A stretch of DNA of 64,000 nucleotides from Alloprevotella tannerae ATCC 51259 (GCF_000159995.1 NZ_GG700643.1:861195-925194), one strand, 5' to 3'; shown: positions 8,905 through 17,267, counted from the first letter of the stretch. The notes: a model not told the origin generated them from the sequence alone. A program made the numbers and translations.

Positions 8905-10215
8905 ATGACCAAAAGACTGGTAACGTATATACTACTTTGTTTGTGCTTGCTGTGTGAGGCTGCTTTTGCCCAGAATGGTAAGCGCTTTACGCTTGTTATC
9001 GATCCGGGCCATGGCGGTAAGGATACAGGCGCGCCAGGTGCGTACTCTGTGGAAAAGAATATCAACTTGAAAGTGGCGCTGGCTTTCGGTCAGCTCGTAG
9101 AGCGCAACTGTCCCGACGTGAAAGTCATCTATACCCGCAAGACGGATATATTTATCCCTTTGCAGACCAGGGCTGATATAGCTAACAACGCCAAAGCTGA
9201 TCTCTTTGTTTCTATTCATACAAATGCTGTCGATGGCAATCGTTCGGCTTATGGTAGCGAAACGTATACGCTCGGTATGGCGCGTGCTGAAGCCAATCTT
9301 GAAGTGGCAAAGCGTGAAAACAGTGTGATTACCTACGAAAAGGATTATCGCCAACGCTATGAAGGCTTTGACCCACGCAAGAGCGAAAGTTATGTGATCT
9401 TTGAATTGATGCAAGATCGCTATATGAAGCAAAGTGTAGATTTGGCGCAGGCTATTCAGCGTCAATATGTACGCAATAACCGGCGAGATAAGGGCGTGCA
9501 TCAAGCCGGATTCTTAGTCTTGCGTAAGACGTCTATGCCCGCCGTACTCACAGAGTTGGGCTTTATCACGACGCCCGACGAAGAGGCTTACCTCAATTCC
9601 GATCGTGGCGTCATCACGCTGGCCACGTGTATCTACAACGGCTTCCTCCAGTATCGCAAGATGTATGATCGCACGGCCGTAGGCTTGCCACAACCGATAT
9701 TTACCGGATCCGACGAACCGACTGCTGCTGAGGGAGATAAAAATACGCCGCCCGCGGAAGTCGTCCCTATGCCGTCCTCAGTATCGCAGCCGACAAGACC
9801 GGCTGAACGTGTGATTGCCGTAGATCCTGCCTCGTCGAAAGCTGCCACGACTAAGCCGAGCACTCGAACACAAGCGACCACAACGGCTGCTCCGGCAAAA
9901 TCTGCCCGACTTTCAACAAAAGAAAAGGACGGCAAGGCTGCAAAAGTAGCCGGCAGTAATAAAAACATCCAAAAGACAAGCAAGGGCTTGCACTATCGCA
10001 TACAGATAGCCGTCAATTCAGACCGTCTGTCTTCCGAAGACAAACAGTTTCGCGGCTTGGACCACCTTTATATCTTTAAAGAGGGCGGGCGGTTTAAGTA
10101 TGTAACGGGCATTTACGCCACAAAAGCGGAGGCGCAGGCAGCCCTCAAAGAGGTGAGAAAGTCGTTTGCTGACGCCTTTATCGTCAAGTTTAATGGAGAC
10201 ACCCACGTACCTTGA
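8905..10215 (+). CDS. N-acetylmuramoyl-L-alanine amidase (Amidase_3) with SPOR-like tail
   Basis: A 436-residue exported zinc amidase that cuts the bond between MurNAc and the peptide stem of peptidoglycan, used in cell separation. A signal peptide covers about residues 1-23 (cut near AFAQN). The Amidase_3 domain follows: VIDPGHGGKDTGAPG (first zinc His, about 35), a Glu in the VEKN segment, LFVSIHTNA (second zinc His, about 105) and TELGFITTPDE (catalytic Glu, about 215). Residues about 270-355 form a low-complexity Pro/Thr/Ala linker. The last 75 residues (HYRIQIAVNSDRLSS to the end) look like a SPOR domain, which binds denuded glycan at the septum. It is followed by an MCE gene; the two probably form an envelope operon. 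Confidence 0.93.
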   Translation: MTKRLVTYILLCLCLLCEAAFAQNGKRFTLVIDPGHGGKDTGAPGAYSVEKNINLKVALAFGQLVERNCPDVKVIYTRKTDIFIPLQTRADIANNAKADLFVSIHTNAVDGNRSAYGSETYTLGMARAEANLEVAKRENSVITYEKDYRQRYEGFDPRKSESYVIFELMQDRYMKQSVDLAQAIQRQYVRNNRRDKGVHQAGFLVLRKTSMPAVLTELGFITTPDEEAYLNSDRGVITLATCIYNGFLQYRKMYDRTAVGLPQPIFTGSDEPTAAEGDKNTPPAEVVPMPSSVSQPTRPAERVIAVDPASSKAATTKPSTRTQATTTAAPAKSARLSTKEKDGKAAKVAGSNKNIQKTSKGLHYRIQIAVNSDRLSSEDKQFRGLDHLYIFKEGGRFKYVTGIYATKAEAQAALKEVRKSFADAFIVKFNGDTHVP

Positions 10216-10324
10216 TGGTAAGCCGATCATCAACATAGTCATTTACGTAAACACAAGCATCAACAAGTAGCCTTCCGGTCAACTTCTTGACAAACAGAGG
10301 CGCACCTATTAACACAACGGACTT

Positions 10325-11251
10325 ATGAAAATATTTAACAGGGAGGTTAAGATCGCACTTACAGCCATCGTGGCTATTGTGCTCGTCTATTTGCTCATCA
10401 ACTTTATGAAGGGCATCAATGTCTTTAAGTCGAGCAATACATATTATGTGCGCTTTGATAACATTGCGGGCTTAGCGGTCTCCAATGCCGTGTACGCCAA
10501 TGGTTATCCCGTCGGCATTGTGCGGGGTATTCAGTATGATTATGGCAATCACGAGCGTGTCGTTGTGGCAATTGAATTAGATAAGGAAATGCATATGCCT
10601 CGCGGGACAAAGGCTGAATTAGTCACTTCCTTAATGGGCGGTGTGACGATGTCGTTGATGTTAGGACCTAACCCGACGGACAACTTGGCGCAGGGCGATA
10701 CCATTAGCGGCGGTTTGCACGAAGGTGCGGTCGAAAAAGTGGAGGCACTGATGCCTACGATAATGGATATGCTGCCTAAGTTGGATTCGATTGTGACGAA
10801 TGTGGCGCGCCTCTCAGCTGATCCGGCTTTGGCACAAACGCTACGCAATACGGCAGAGATTACGAATAACCTCCGGCGCACATCGGCCAAACTTGATGCG
10901 ATGGTCGGACGCGACTTGCCGCAGATGATGCAACACTTGAATAATACGAGTCGCAACGTCGAGCGCTTGAGCAATAATCTGGCGGCGATCAACCTGCAAG
11001 AGACGATGAATGAGGTTAATGCTTCACTGGCTGAGGTTAGACAATTCTCAGCTAATATCAATGCGATGACCAACGACTTGAATAGCAAGTTGAACAGTCA
11101 GGATAATACCTTCGGCTTATTGCTGAATGATCGTAAACTTTACGATAATCTAAATCGTACGGTAAGCAGCGCCGACTCACTGCTCATCAACGTTAAAGCG
11201 CATCCGAAGCGCTACGTCCATTTCTCCATCTTTGGGAAAAAGGACAAGTAG
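10325..11251 (+). CDS. MlaD/MCE family protein
   Basis: A 308-residue inner-membrane-anchored protein of the MCE (MlaD) family, which forms rings that pass lipids between membranes. One N-terminal membrane segment (about 11-28: IALTAIVAIVLVYLLINF) is followed by the MCE domain (about 38-115: YYVRFDNIAGLAVSNAVYAN, VGIVRGI, LVTSLMGGVTMSLMLG). The rest is a long helical, coiled-coil-like region rich in Asn and Leu. The usual MlaE/MlaF (permease and ATPase) genes are not next to it, as is common in this phylum where the MCE gene follows an amidase. Start ATG is 110 nt after the amidase stop. Confidence 0.9.
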   Translation: MKIFNREVKIALTAIVAIVLVYLLINFMKGINVFKSSNTYYVRFDNIAGLAVSNAVYANGYPVGIVRGIQYDYGNHERVVVAIELDKEMHMPRGTKAELVTSLMGGVTMSLMLGPNPTDNLAQGDTISGGLHEGAVEKVEALMPTIMDMLPKLDSIVTNVARLSADPALAQTLRNTAEITNNLRRTSAKLDAMVGRDLPQMMQHLNNTSRNVERLSNNLAAINLQETMNEVNASLAEVRQFSANINAMTNDLNSKLNSQDNTFGLLLNDRKLYDNLNRTVSSADSLLINVKAHPKRYVHFSIFGKKDK

Positions 11252-11276
11252 TCCTTTCTCTTCAACGATTTAACCG

Positions 11277-11313
11277 CCTACTTTATCCGCGACGCTCGTG
11301 GGGATGGAGTAGG
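11277..11313 (+). terminator. terminator hairpin after the MCE gene
   Basis: CCTACTTTATCC pairs with GGATGGAGTAGG (12 bp, two wobble pairs) around a 13-nt loop, 26 nt after the stop codon. It is followed by a T-rich stretch (CTGTTTAG). Confidence 0.65.
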
Positions 11314-11495
11314 CTGTTTAGTGGATAACCGCTCAACCGGATTTTCGACCCTAACAGGCCGCCTTATAATGCGCTATCAGAAAGTAATTTATTTATACCC
11401 GCATCTTCCGAGCATACGATAGCACATGCCTTTATAACGAAGAGAAATAGGAATGAAATGCCCCTTGGAAGAAACCGAATCTCCAATAGTTTGAA

Positions 11496-12056
11496 ATGAA
11501 TGAAGCTATAGAAAACATTATTGTCGCATTGCCCCCACATAAACAACTATTGTTTGGCACCTGTTGCCTTAAAAGGATAGAGAATCATCTTTATAAGTTT
11601 CTCGAAGATAGAAGTGAGAAATCTGCTTCTATTGCAGTAAGTGCACTGACTGATGTGTTGTTTCTTGGCTGCCTATTGGATAATTTCGCCTCTATCGGGA
11701 CGATGTTTACCGAAGAAGAACAGACCTTTATCGATTCTCTGATACCCGATACCGACGTCGATGGAAGCAAGGGTGCTGTGTTTGCGCAAAACGCAGCAAT
11801 AGCTTTGGCTTATTGTATTCGCTTTGCAAAAGAGCATAATAGTGATTTTATCAACTATTGCGGGCTTAAACTGCTCGAAACCGTTGACGTTATGGGATTT
11901 GATACAAATGAGAAAGAACAATCAGACCGGCTCGTTTGGCAAGAAATAGCGGTGCAACAGAAAATAGTAAAGTTGGTAGATGCTATGAGCGACAACTTCG
12001 ATGAAGCCGACTTAGAGGCACTGAAAGAAACCATAAGGCTGTTGGCAGTTGGCTAA
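11496..12056 (+). CDS. DUF416-like protein, possible immunity protein
   Basis: A 186-residue soluble, mostly helical protein with no signal peptide. The opening LPPHKQLLFGTCCLKRIENHLYKFL and the helical repeats ending in WQEIAVQQKIVKLVD resemble the DUF416 (YjaG-like) family; this is recognition from memory, not a search. Proteins of this kind occur as immunity genes in polymorphic-toxin islands. The next gene begins 43 nt downstream and is SUKH-like, another immunity type. No toxin gene is adjacent, so the pair could be orphan immunity genes protecting against toxins of neighbours, or a remnant of a larger locus. Confidence 0.55.
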   Translation: MNEAIENIIVALPPHKQLLFGTCCLKRIENHLYKFLEDRSEKSASIAVSALTDVLFLGCLLDNFASIGTMFTEEEQTFIDSLIPDTDVDGSKGAVFAQNAAIALAYCIRFAKEHNSDFINYCGLKLLETVDVMGFDTNEKEQSDRLVWQEIAVQQKIVKLVDAMSDNFDEADLEALKETIRLLAVG

Positions 12057-12099
12057 CATCTTGAACGAACGGAGAATAAACTTTTGTAAAGCAATTTTT

Positions 12100-12531
12100 A
12101 TGCTGTCGGAAAAAATAAAGAACTACTTGATAGAATCGCGTTTGTACGATGACACGGCAGATGAAGCCTATCAAAAGGTAATGTCAAACTTAGGGATTGA
12201 CCTTGAAACCCCTTTTGCGCAGTTTAATCTTTATACGAATGCCGTAACGTTTACGGGCAATCGTGCCGAGCTATATAATGTATGTTGGTTCGCAATAAAC
12301 TCGATTTACTACGAACAAATGGCGTCTATGAGATCTGTTTTCAGACTGCCTGAGGAGTACATTCCGCTCGATAGCTTTGAAGGAGAGGGTGGATTTTTCT
12401 ACAATAGGAATACGGGTGAGGTGTTAGAACTTACTCTTGGGAAGGTGTATGAGGACTTTCAGCAGGGCAGACTAAAGCCCCAATGGCCCGATTTTAACAC
12501 CTTCCTTGAATGGTACTTCGACCTATCGTAA
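12100..12531 (+). CDS. SMI1/KNR4 (SUKH)-like protein, possible immunity protein
   Basis: A protein of 143 residues from the ATG at 12100. A longer reading from TTG 12049 would overlap the previous gene and is less likely. The C-terminal half, with GGFFYNRNTGEVLELTL and PDFNTFLEWYF, has the strand-then-helix ending of SUKH-superfamily immunity proteins, which bind and block secreted nuclease and other toxins. There is no signal peptide, so it would act in the cytoplasm. It follows a DUF416-like gene and is followed by a structured inverted repeat and a small reverse-strand lipoprotein gene. Family assignment is from pattern only. Confidence 0.55.
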   Translation: MLSEKIKNYLIESRLYDDTADEAYQKVMSNLGIDLETPFAQFNLYTNAVTFTGNRAELYNVCWFAINSIYYEQMASMRSVFRLPEEYIPLDSFEGEGGFFYNRNTGEVLELTLGKVYEDFQQGRLKPQWPDFNTFLEWYFDLS

Positions 12532-12599
12532 CTTCATTGCGCAAGTAACGTGGGGTCTACTGTCTGTTTTATGCCAAGGAATAGGCCCTACAACATAAA

Positions 12600-12709
12600 A
12601 TCGCCGTTCGGAAAACTTCCAAACCGCATACAAGTTCTGCCTGAAGTCCTTTAGCATAGGACTTCGGATCGGCTTTTTCAAAGTAAGCTCCCCTTAGTCG
12701 AACGGCGAT
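12600..12709. repeat. nested inverted repeats with inner hairpin
   Basis: An outer perfect 11-nt pair, ATCGCCGTTCG (12600-12610) and CGAACGGCGAT (12699-12709), encloses an inner hairpin in which GAAGTCCT pairs with AGGACTTC (about 12641-12663), followed on the + strand by CGGATCGGCTTTTT. The inner hairpin can serve as a terminator for the immunity-like genes on + and possibly for the lipoprotein gene on -. The outer pair overlaps the end of that lipoprotein gene. Confidence 0.6.
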
Positions 12710-12864
12710 GGTTTCGGCGGTGAAGGTTGAGTTCTTTCAGTCCGGCCGTCGGGTTGCGTCTGAATGATGCTGTCGATGTGACGGATTTGAGGTTCCATCT
12801 TATCACGGCTGCACGAAGTGAGCATTAGCGTCGACAAAAATAAGAGAGATAAGATCGGCTTCAT
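12694..12864 (-). CDS. small lipoprotein, 56 residues
   Basis: A short reverse-strand gene below common length cut-offs. It starts at ATG 12864 and ends at TAA 12694. It has a clean signal peptide and lipobox: MKPILSLLFLSTLMLTSC, with the lipidated Cys at residue 18. The mature part is only 38 residues, charged and then proline-rich (QPSPPKPSPFD). Such tiny Pro-rich lipoproteins are widespread in Bacteroidales, and I do not know a function. It reads toward the hairpin at about 12641-12663, which could end its transcript. The signal sequence is good enough that I regard it as real. Confidence 0.65.
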   Translation of the reverse strand: MKPILSLLFLSTLMLTSCSRDKMEPQIRHIDSIIQTQPDGRTERTQPSPPKPSPFD

Positions 12865-12902
12865 CCAATATCGAATGTAATGGCGATCCTATTGTTCCGC
12901 CT

Positions 12903-13563
12903 TATCATAAGGTGTTCTTAGCCATCGGCTCAACTTATTCTTTTGTTGTTGTCGACAATAACAATGACAACCTCACTTGGAGCTTTGCAGACGGTGCTAT
13001 GATGTATATGTCTATGCACACTTCAAAGAATGCTGATGACGGAAGCTCCTTACACATTGCCTTTCTTCGAATCCTTTGCCGGCGGGAAAGGCGCCAGATA
13101 TTGGGCCTCAGACGTCAGAAGAGGAAACAGTGAAGAAGGATTTGGCTTCACGAACCTCTACTATGTTGATAATGATAAGGGCTGCGCATTATACAATAGT
13201 ACTTCCCATAATGGCGAGGCTGTGCTCACCTTCGGAAAGATATCTCTCTCAGGTGACGCAATTCCTTTTCTCTATTTCTATTACTATGCGTTGCCTGGCG
13301 AGGCTATGAAGCTTAAGGTGCTCGCTTACAAAAACGGTGGTTCTGCTGATACGCTCAAGATTATCGACAACAATGCACTGTCCGGACACGACGGCTGGCT
13401 CATTCTTACAGTGCGCAGCGGCATTGATAAGGTCACAACGAACGACACGTTCGATGTATTCACTTTACAAGGTGTTTGCATCAGACGTCAAGCTACGAGC
13501 CTTGCCGGATTGAAGCTGGGCGTCTATATCGTCAATGGTAAAAAGACGACAATTGGTAAATGA
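12903..13563 (+). pseudogene. broken secreted adhesin with T9SS-like tail
   Basis: Two frames carry pieces of one protein type. The first, up to about 13050, reads SYSFVVVDNNNDNLTWSF-like text ending in SKNADDG, the stretch that in choice-of-anchor/cleaved-adhesin proteins precedes DDWLITPPI. The second, from about 13030, resumes at PYTLPFFESFAGGKGARYW, the start of the next adhesin-type beta-sandwich, and ends with FDVFTLQGVCIRRQATSLAG and GVYIVNGKKT, a C-terminal sorting-like domain. There is no start codon with a signal peptide, one domain boundary is collapsed, and the frame shifts near 13040. It is the deleted 3' remnant of a large surface protein. Confidence 0.7.
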
Positions 13564-13625
13564 TTTAGTGAATAGATGGTTCATTTAGCATCGCAAGTTG
13601 CTTATAAATGAACCCAAATTGTAAG

Positions 13626-13661
13626 GCAGTCGACTTCTTTATTAGTTGTTGACTGCTTTTT
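13626..13661 (+). terminator. terminator hairpin after the adhesin remnant
   Basis: GCAGTCGAC (13626-13634) pairs with GTTGACTGC (13648-13656, one wobble pair) and is followed directly by TTTTT. Confidence 0.75.
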
Positions 13662-13810
13662 GGGGACATTACCATTTCAGAAACTTTGTCAGTGGTAATC
13701 ATCGCTGTATGTATTTTTAAAGTTAAAAAAATAATAGCGAGATTACCAACTTTTCATGGAACGTTCTTATCCCGAACTGGTGTAAGGTTTACAAAAAATG
13801 ATAAGAATGC

Positions 13811-13841
13811 TTGATATTATGAATCCTTATTTCTATCTTTA
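13811..13841 (+). promoter_or_regulatory. probable promoter of the LRR gene
   Basis: TTGA at 13811 and TATCTTTA at 13834-13841, 19 nt apart, fit the Bacteroidetes promoter with two deviations. The predicted start is about 70 nt ahead of the ATG at 13921. Confidence 0.45.
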
Positions 13842-13920
13842 CACATCAATGTAGAGAACAAACGCTTTATTGTTGTTTGTATAAATAGTACATTAATTGT
13901 TAATCCTAAAAACCGAAGAA

Positions 13921-15246
13921 ATGAAAAGATCATTTACACAAGTCATCAAAAATGCAAAACAGTTGATTTGCACAGTTATCCTTACTACAATATTTCTAAC
14001 TATCCATGGTGTTACAATCGAGGCTTCCAACGTCATTAAGATGAAAACATTGCGCAGCCCTAAAGAACAGATTAAACTCGTAATAAATGGAAGTGGAGAG
14101 TACAAGGTAGAGGGAGCAAAGCCGGCTACAATTGGCAATGGAGAAGCGATACTCACCTTAACGTCACAAAATGTGAACATAATAGGCGACATAACAAAAT
14201 TCGACTGCTCGGATAATGACCTTAATTCACTTGATGTGAGCGGATGTATCACTCTCACTGAACTACTATGCTACGAAAATTCCTTAACTGAACTTCTGCT
14301 TGACAAAAACAATAATCTTGTGAATCTATCATGCGATTATAATTCTATTGAATCACTTGATTTAAGCCATAATCCTCTACTTAAAGATCTCCTGTGCCCG
14401 TACAATCGCATTAAGCATCTTGATTTAAGAAATAATAAACAACTCACTTCTCTCTATTGCTTCAGTAATCAGATTGAGGATATACAATTGGCTGATGAGA
14501 ATGCCATTGAAGAAATTCTATGTAGCGGCAACGAGTTACGCAGTTTGAATTTGCAAGGATGCAAGAATCTTCAATTGCTGGAATGTTACTACAACAATAT
14601 AGAATCACTTAACCTTGCGACGAATTCAAAACTCACCAAATTATCGGCTAAGAATAATCTGTTGAAGACATTAGACTTGTCAAATAACGTGAAACTTACC
14701 GTACTATCTTGTGCCAATAATAAGCTTACATCCATCTCCCTTCCAGAAAACTCCACGTTACTGTCTGTAACCTGCTTTAATAATCAGCTAAAAGGCGACG
14801 CTATGAAAAACCTTATGAACAGTCTGCCCGATATAAATGGGAAAAGTATTACAGGTGAAGGCGGAGGAGAAATCATGATTGTCAATACATCTGTCGAGGA
14901 CAAAAATGTATGCTATAAAAGTGATGTGAAAATTGCTACAGACAAGGGATGGAAAGTGATGGACTTTAATGGTGACTATACCGAACGGCAAGCGTATGTT
15001 GGTGAAGATAACCCTGTCTCGGGTGTGAATGGCGTTAAGCAAGAGCCCTTAAGGGTTTCAATTAGAAACGGAAAGGTTGCGATTATCGGCAGTTTCAAGT
15101 GTGCACAGCTTTACAATGCCAACGGGCAACTGCTTCTTACCACAACCGACCATGAATTGGACACCGGTTGTTTGACGCCCAGTGCATATATACTGCAAAT
15201 TGACGGCAACAACCAAATGAAATCAATGAAGTTCCTCATCAAGTAA
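13921..15246 (+). CDS. leucine-rich repeat surface protein (internalin-like)
   Basis: A 441-residue protein starting at ATG 13921; an upstream TTG would add eight residues without a better signal. The signal peptide covers about residues 1-33. From about residue 80 to 280 there are some ten tandem LRRs of 21-23 residues of the type LTSLYCFSNQIEDIQLADEN (leucine, cysteine and asparagine at fixed spacing), giving a curved binding surface. The C-terminus (VRVSIRNGKVAII to SMKFLIK) is a short beta-rich domain ending in Lys, similar to type IX secretion sorting domains. This is the layout of P. gingivalis InlJ-like proteins. It likely binds host or partner cells. It has its own promoter and stands alone. 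Confidence 0.85.
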   Translation: MKRSFTQVIKNAKQLICTVILTTIFLTIHGVTIEASNVIKMKTLRSPKEQIKLVINGSGEYKVEGAKPATIGNGEAILTLTSQNVNIIGDITKFDCSDNDLNSLDVSGCITLTELLCYENSLTELLLDKNNNLVNLSCDYNSIESLDLSHNPLLKDLLCPYNRIKHLDLRNNKQLTSLYCFSNQIEDIQLADENAIEEILCSGNELRSLNLQGCKNLQLLECYYNNIESLNLATNSKLTKLSAKNNLLKTLDLSNNVKLTVLSCANNKLTSISLPENSTLLSVTCFNNQLKGDAMKNLMNSLPDINGKSITGEGGGEIMIVNTSVEDKNVCYKSDVKIATDKGWKVMDFNGDYTERQAYVGEDNPVSGVNGVKQEPLRVSIRNGKVAIIGSFKCAQLYNANGQLLLTTTDHELDTGCLTPSAYILQIDGNNQMKSMKFLIK

Positions 15247-15293
15247 AACCACCTCTCAACCAAATGAAAGATGTTGTATCACACGATTGTTAT

Positions 15294-15405
15294 GATACAG
15301 CAGTCCGTTTACTTGGACGTGTCGGACTTGCCGATGAAGAAGAGGTGTTATCAGCAATCGCAACCAGTTCATCTTGGGACCTTCGGGCAGTAGCATGAGT
15401 TTCTG
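15294..15405 (+). pseudogene. fossil fragment of a second traG (VirB4-type ATPase)
   Basis: About 110 nt that align with the Walker A region of the traG gene of this same window (near 52095-52205). Read with one extra base near 15340, it gives VYLDVSDLPMKK, then GVISNRNQFILGPSGSSMSF, against VHLDISDLPMKKGVITNRNK and FILGPSGSGKSFF in traG. The words ATCTTGGGACCTTCGGGCAG are identical in both. The lysine and serine of Walker A are lost (GSSM instead of GSGKS) and the frame is broken. It is a dead piece of a related but distinct conjugative element, lying 2 kb left of the present one. Confidence 0.75.
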
Positions 15406-15424
15406 TTCTATTTTCTTTGTGTTT

Positions 15425-15486
15425 CGATTTCACCTAAATTCTAAGTTTGCAATTCATATTGCAAACTTAGAATTTAGGTGAAATCG
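15425..15486. repeat. perfect 28-bp inverted repeat hairpin
   Basis: Positions 15425-15452 are perfectly complementary to 15459-15486, with a 6-nt centre that can pair once more. The arms begin CGATTTCACCTAAATTC. It lies between the traG fossil and the WG-repeat lipoprotein gene. It could be a strong terminator, a MITE-like hairpin or a recombination scar. There is no long T tract. Confidence 0.85.
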
Positions 15487-15561
15487 GAAAAGAAGTAAAA
15501 GGAAATGGATACTTCAACAGATGCGGTACAACGATATTGCATGAAATTAAAAAAGAATGAA

Positions 15562-16080
15562 ATGAGAACCTCAATCAAGCTCTTCACAACCATTTTTACT
15601 CTTGCTCTTTTGTTTTCCTGTTATGGAAAAGAAGATGACAGACTGTTCGCAATAGAAAAAGATGAACTATATGGATACTCCAATGCTAAAGGTGATACAG
15701 TCATTGATTGCGTATTCCCATTGGTCTATACAGATACCATTACTCGAATTGGGTTTGTTTCAGACAGTATAGGACATATTAAATGTTTCAATCATAAAGG
15801 TAAATACCTCTTTGATATTTTTAAGTATGATAACGGCCCTGACTATCCCAGCGAAGGGCTTTTTAGAATTGTAGACAAAGAAGGACTTATCGGGTTTGCT
15901 GACACCATGGGGAACCTCATCATTCCTCCAAAATACAGATTTGCATACCCTTTCAAAAGCGGGGAAGCCAAGGTTACTGATAAGGGAACGCTGTTGGTAG
16001 ACAGTCAAGATATAGACCGCCACGAATATTGGCAATCTGGTAAATATAAATGGTATTTTATATCTCACAAAAAGAAATGA
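15562..16080 (+). CDS. WG-repeat lipoprotein
   Basis: A 172-residue predicted lipoprotein from ATG 15562, which gives a compact signal peptide with lipobox LLFSC (Cys at about 18); starts at 15505 or 15541 would put charged residues ahead of it. The mature part has WG-type repeats: DELYGYSNAKGDTVIDCVFP, a middle copy around HIKCFNHKGKYLF, and EGLIGFADTMGNLIIPPKYR followed by AYPFKSGEAKV. WG repeats form small beta units in many Bacteroidetes surface lipoproteins of unknown role. The gene is alone, downstream of a 62-nt perfect hairpin. Confidence 0.75.
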   Translation: MRTSIKLFTTIFTLALLFSCYGKEDDRLFAIEKDELYGYSNAKGDTVIDCVFPLVYTDTITRIGFVSDSIGHIKCFNHKGKYLFDIFKYDNGPDYPSEGLFRIVDKEGLIGFADTMGNLIIPPKYRFAYPFKSGEAKVTDKGTLLVDSQDIDRHEYWQSGKYKWYFISHKKK

Positions 16081-16220
16081 CTTACCTACAGAAATATAGG
16101 GTCCTCTGTTTATATTCACGACATATTAGAATTACAGAAAAGTTATATAGATTGAGGTAGCTCCCAAGTCTTCCATTACTCTAATGTCAAATCGGTTTAT
16201 GTTCAAGAAATAAAAACAAT

Positions 16221-16815
16221 ATGAAGAGATTAGCATTATGTTAGTAGGCCTGACTTGCATGTTTTGCAATTGTACAGCGCAAACTGCACCGTTATCAGGA
16301 AAAGCCAGCAAACAACAAAATCAGAACAAACTACAGCTACCAGACGCCAAAGGACAGAAGCATACACCAGCTTACCGCATTATATCTGTTGAGAGCACCT
16401 CTACACTATGAGGATAGGTAAGGCTTTTGCCGGCGTACACAAAAAGAAGGCTAATACATGGCTTATCAGTGCCGTGATGAAAAGCTTGGATACAAAATGG
16501 CAGAATCATCCGCTTCTCATTACAACGAAAGATGTATGAGTGCTTAAAGACAGTCTGCAGAAAGATGCAATAACTATTATTGCCTTGAAATCTGCCGAGA
16601 CTGGTTGGAACATCAGTACTTTGGACAAGGAATATGTTATGATAGACGAATGCAAAGCGCCCTTGTATGCATTTTTATTCTTTATAAACGGCAGTGTTTA
16701 CATTATCTACATTACCCCATCATTCCAAATCTTGGATAATGAGATGCGCTCTGTTATCGATAGAAAAGATTTATACGAGAGTATATTGATGTCGCTTCTG
16801 AAATCTTTCAAATAG
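16221..16815 (+). pseudogene. decayed gene for an exported protein of unknown family
   Basis: A run of about 200 codons survives in pieces. ATG 16221 gives a few codons before stops. A frame from 16238 reads as a signal peptide with an LTCMFCNC lipoprotein-like end, then a polar region up to a stop at about 16412. The neighbouring frame continues with RIGKAFAGVHKKKANTWLIS to a TGA near 16537. After that the same frame runs on to 16815 with DAITIIALKSAETGWNISTL and FLFFINGSVYIIYITPS. At least one frameshift and one in-frame stop interrupt it. I do not recognise the family. Confidence 0.6.
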
Positions 16816-17010
16816 CGTATCGCACGTGCAGGCCAAACAAGCAATACTTACAAACTAATTTGGCGAAAATCTACGTATGAGGTGATTATAAAAAGAAATT
16901 TCCTCTCCAAAACTTATGTGTATAGAGAATCTTCTTTTTACGATTTTAGCGCCTGGAGCCTCTTCTACATGTTCACTCCGACGCTTTGCGGTCCGGCATA
17001 CGGAACTATA

Positions 17011-17262
17011 CAAAAAAAGATCGTTGTAAAATTAAGGTTTTACAACGATCTTCTGCTTTTTGAAGGCTTATTTGAAGACCCTCGTGAAGGCTTTCTGAAG
17101 CCTATCAGCGGAGAGAGAGGAAAATGAACCTTTTTCTCAACTCCTTGTATCATAGCAATTTATACTTTCCAGTTTTCTCTCTGTAACCAAATTGTAGCCA
17201 CAAGAGAGTATTTTGAGAGTACCCATAGATACTGTTATGAGAAATACACACTTGTATTTATC
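17011..17262 (-). ncRNA. candidate small RNA or tiny-ORF transcript of about 250 nt
   Basis: A complete reverse-strand transcription unit with no ordinary gene in it: a consensus promoter at 17268-17299 and a perfect terminator at 17017-17052. The implied RNA is about 250 nt. It contains an inner hairpin (AGGCTT/AAGCCT) and a possible 37-codon frame (17153 down to 17040, starting MIQGVEKKVHFPLSP and ending SKSRRSL) whose stop lies inside the terminator stem. Either the RNA itself is the product or it encodes a small basic peptide. I do not recognise it as 6S, SRP, tmRNA or RNase P RNA. It sits at the probable left edge of the conjugative element. Confidence 0.5.
17017..17052 (-). terminator. 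strong intrinsic terminator, 15-bp stem
   Basis: AAGATCGTTGTAAAA (17017-17031) is perfectly complementary to 17038-17052. On the reverse strand it is followed by seven T residues (complement of 17011-17017), an ideal intrinsic terminator. On the forward strand the following T tract is weaker (CTGCTTTTT). Confidence 0.85.
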
Positions 17263-17267
17263 GCGTT

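Noticed and set aside
16882-17127. Forward-strand 81-codon open frame
   Set aside because: It spans the perfect terminator hairpin and lies opposite the candidate small RNA; no domain.
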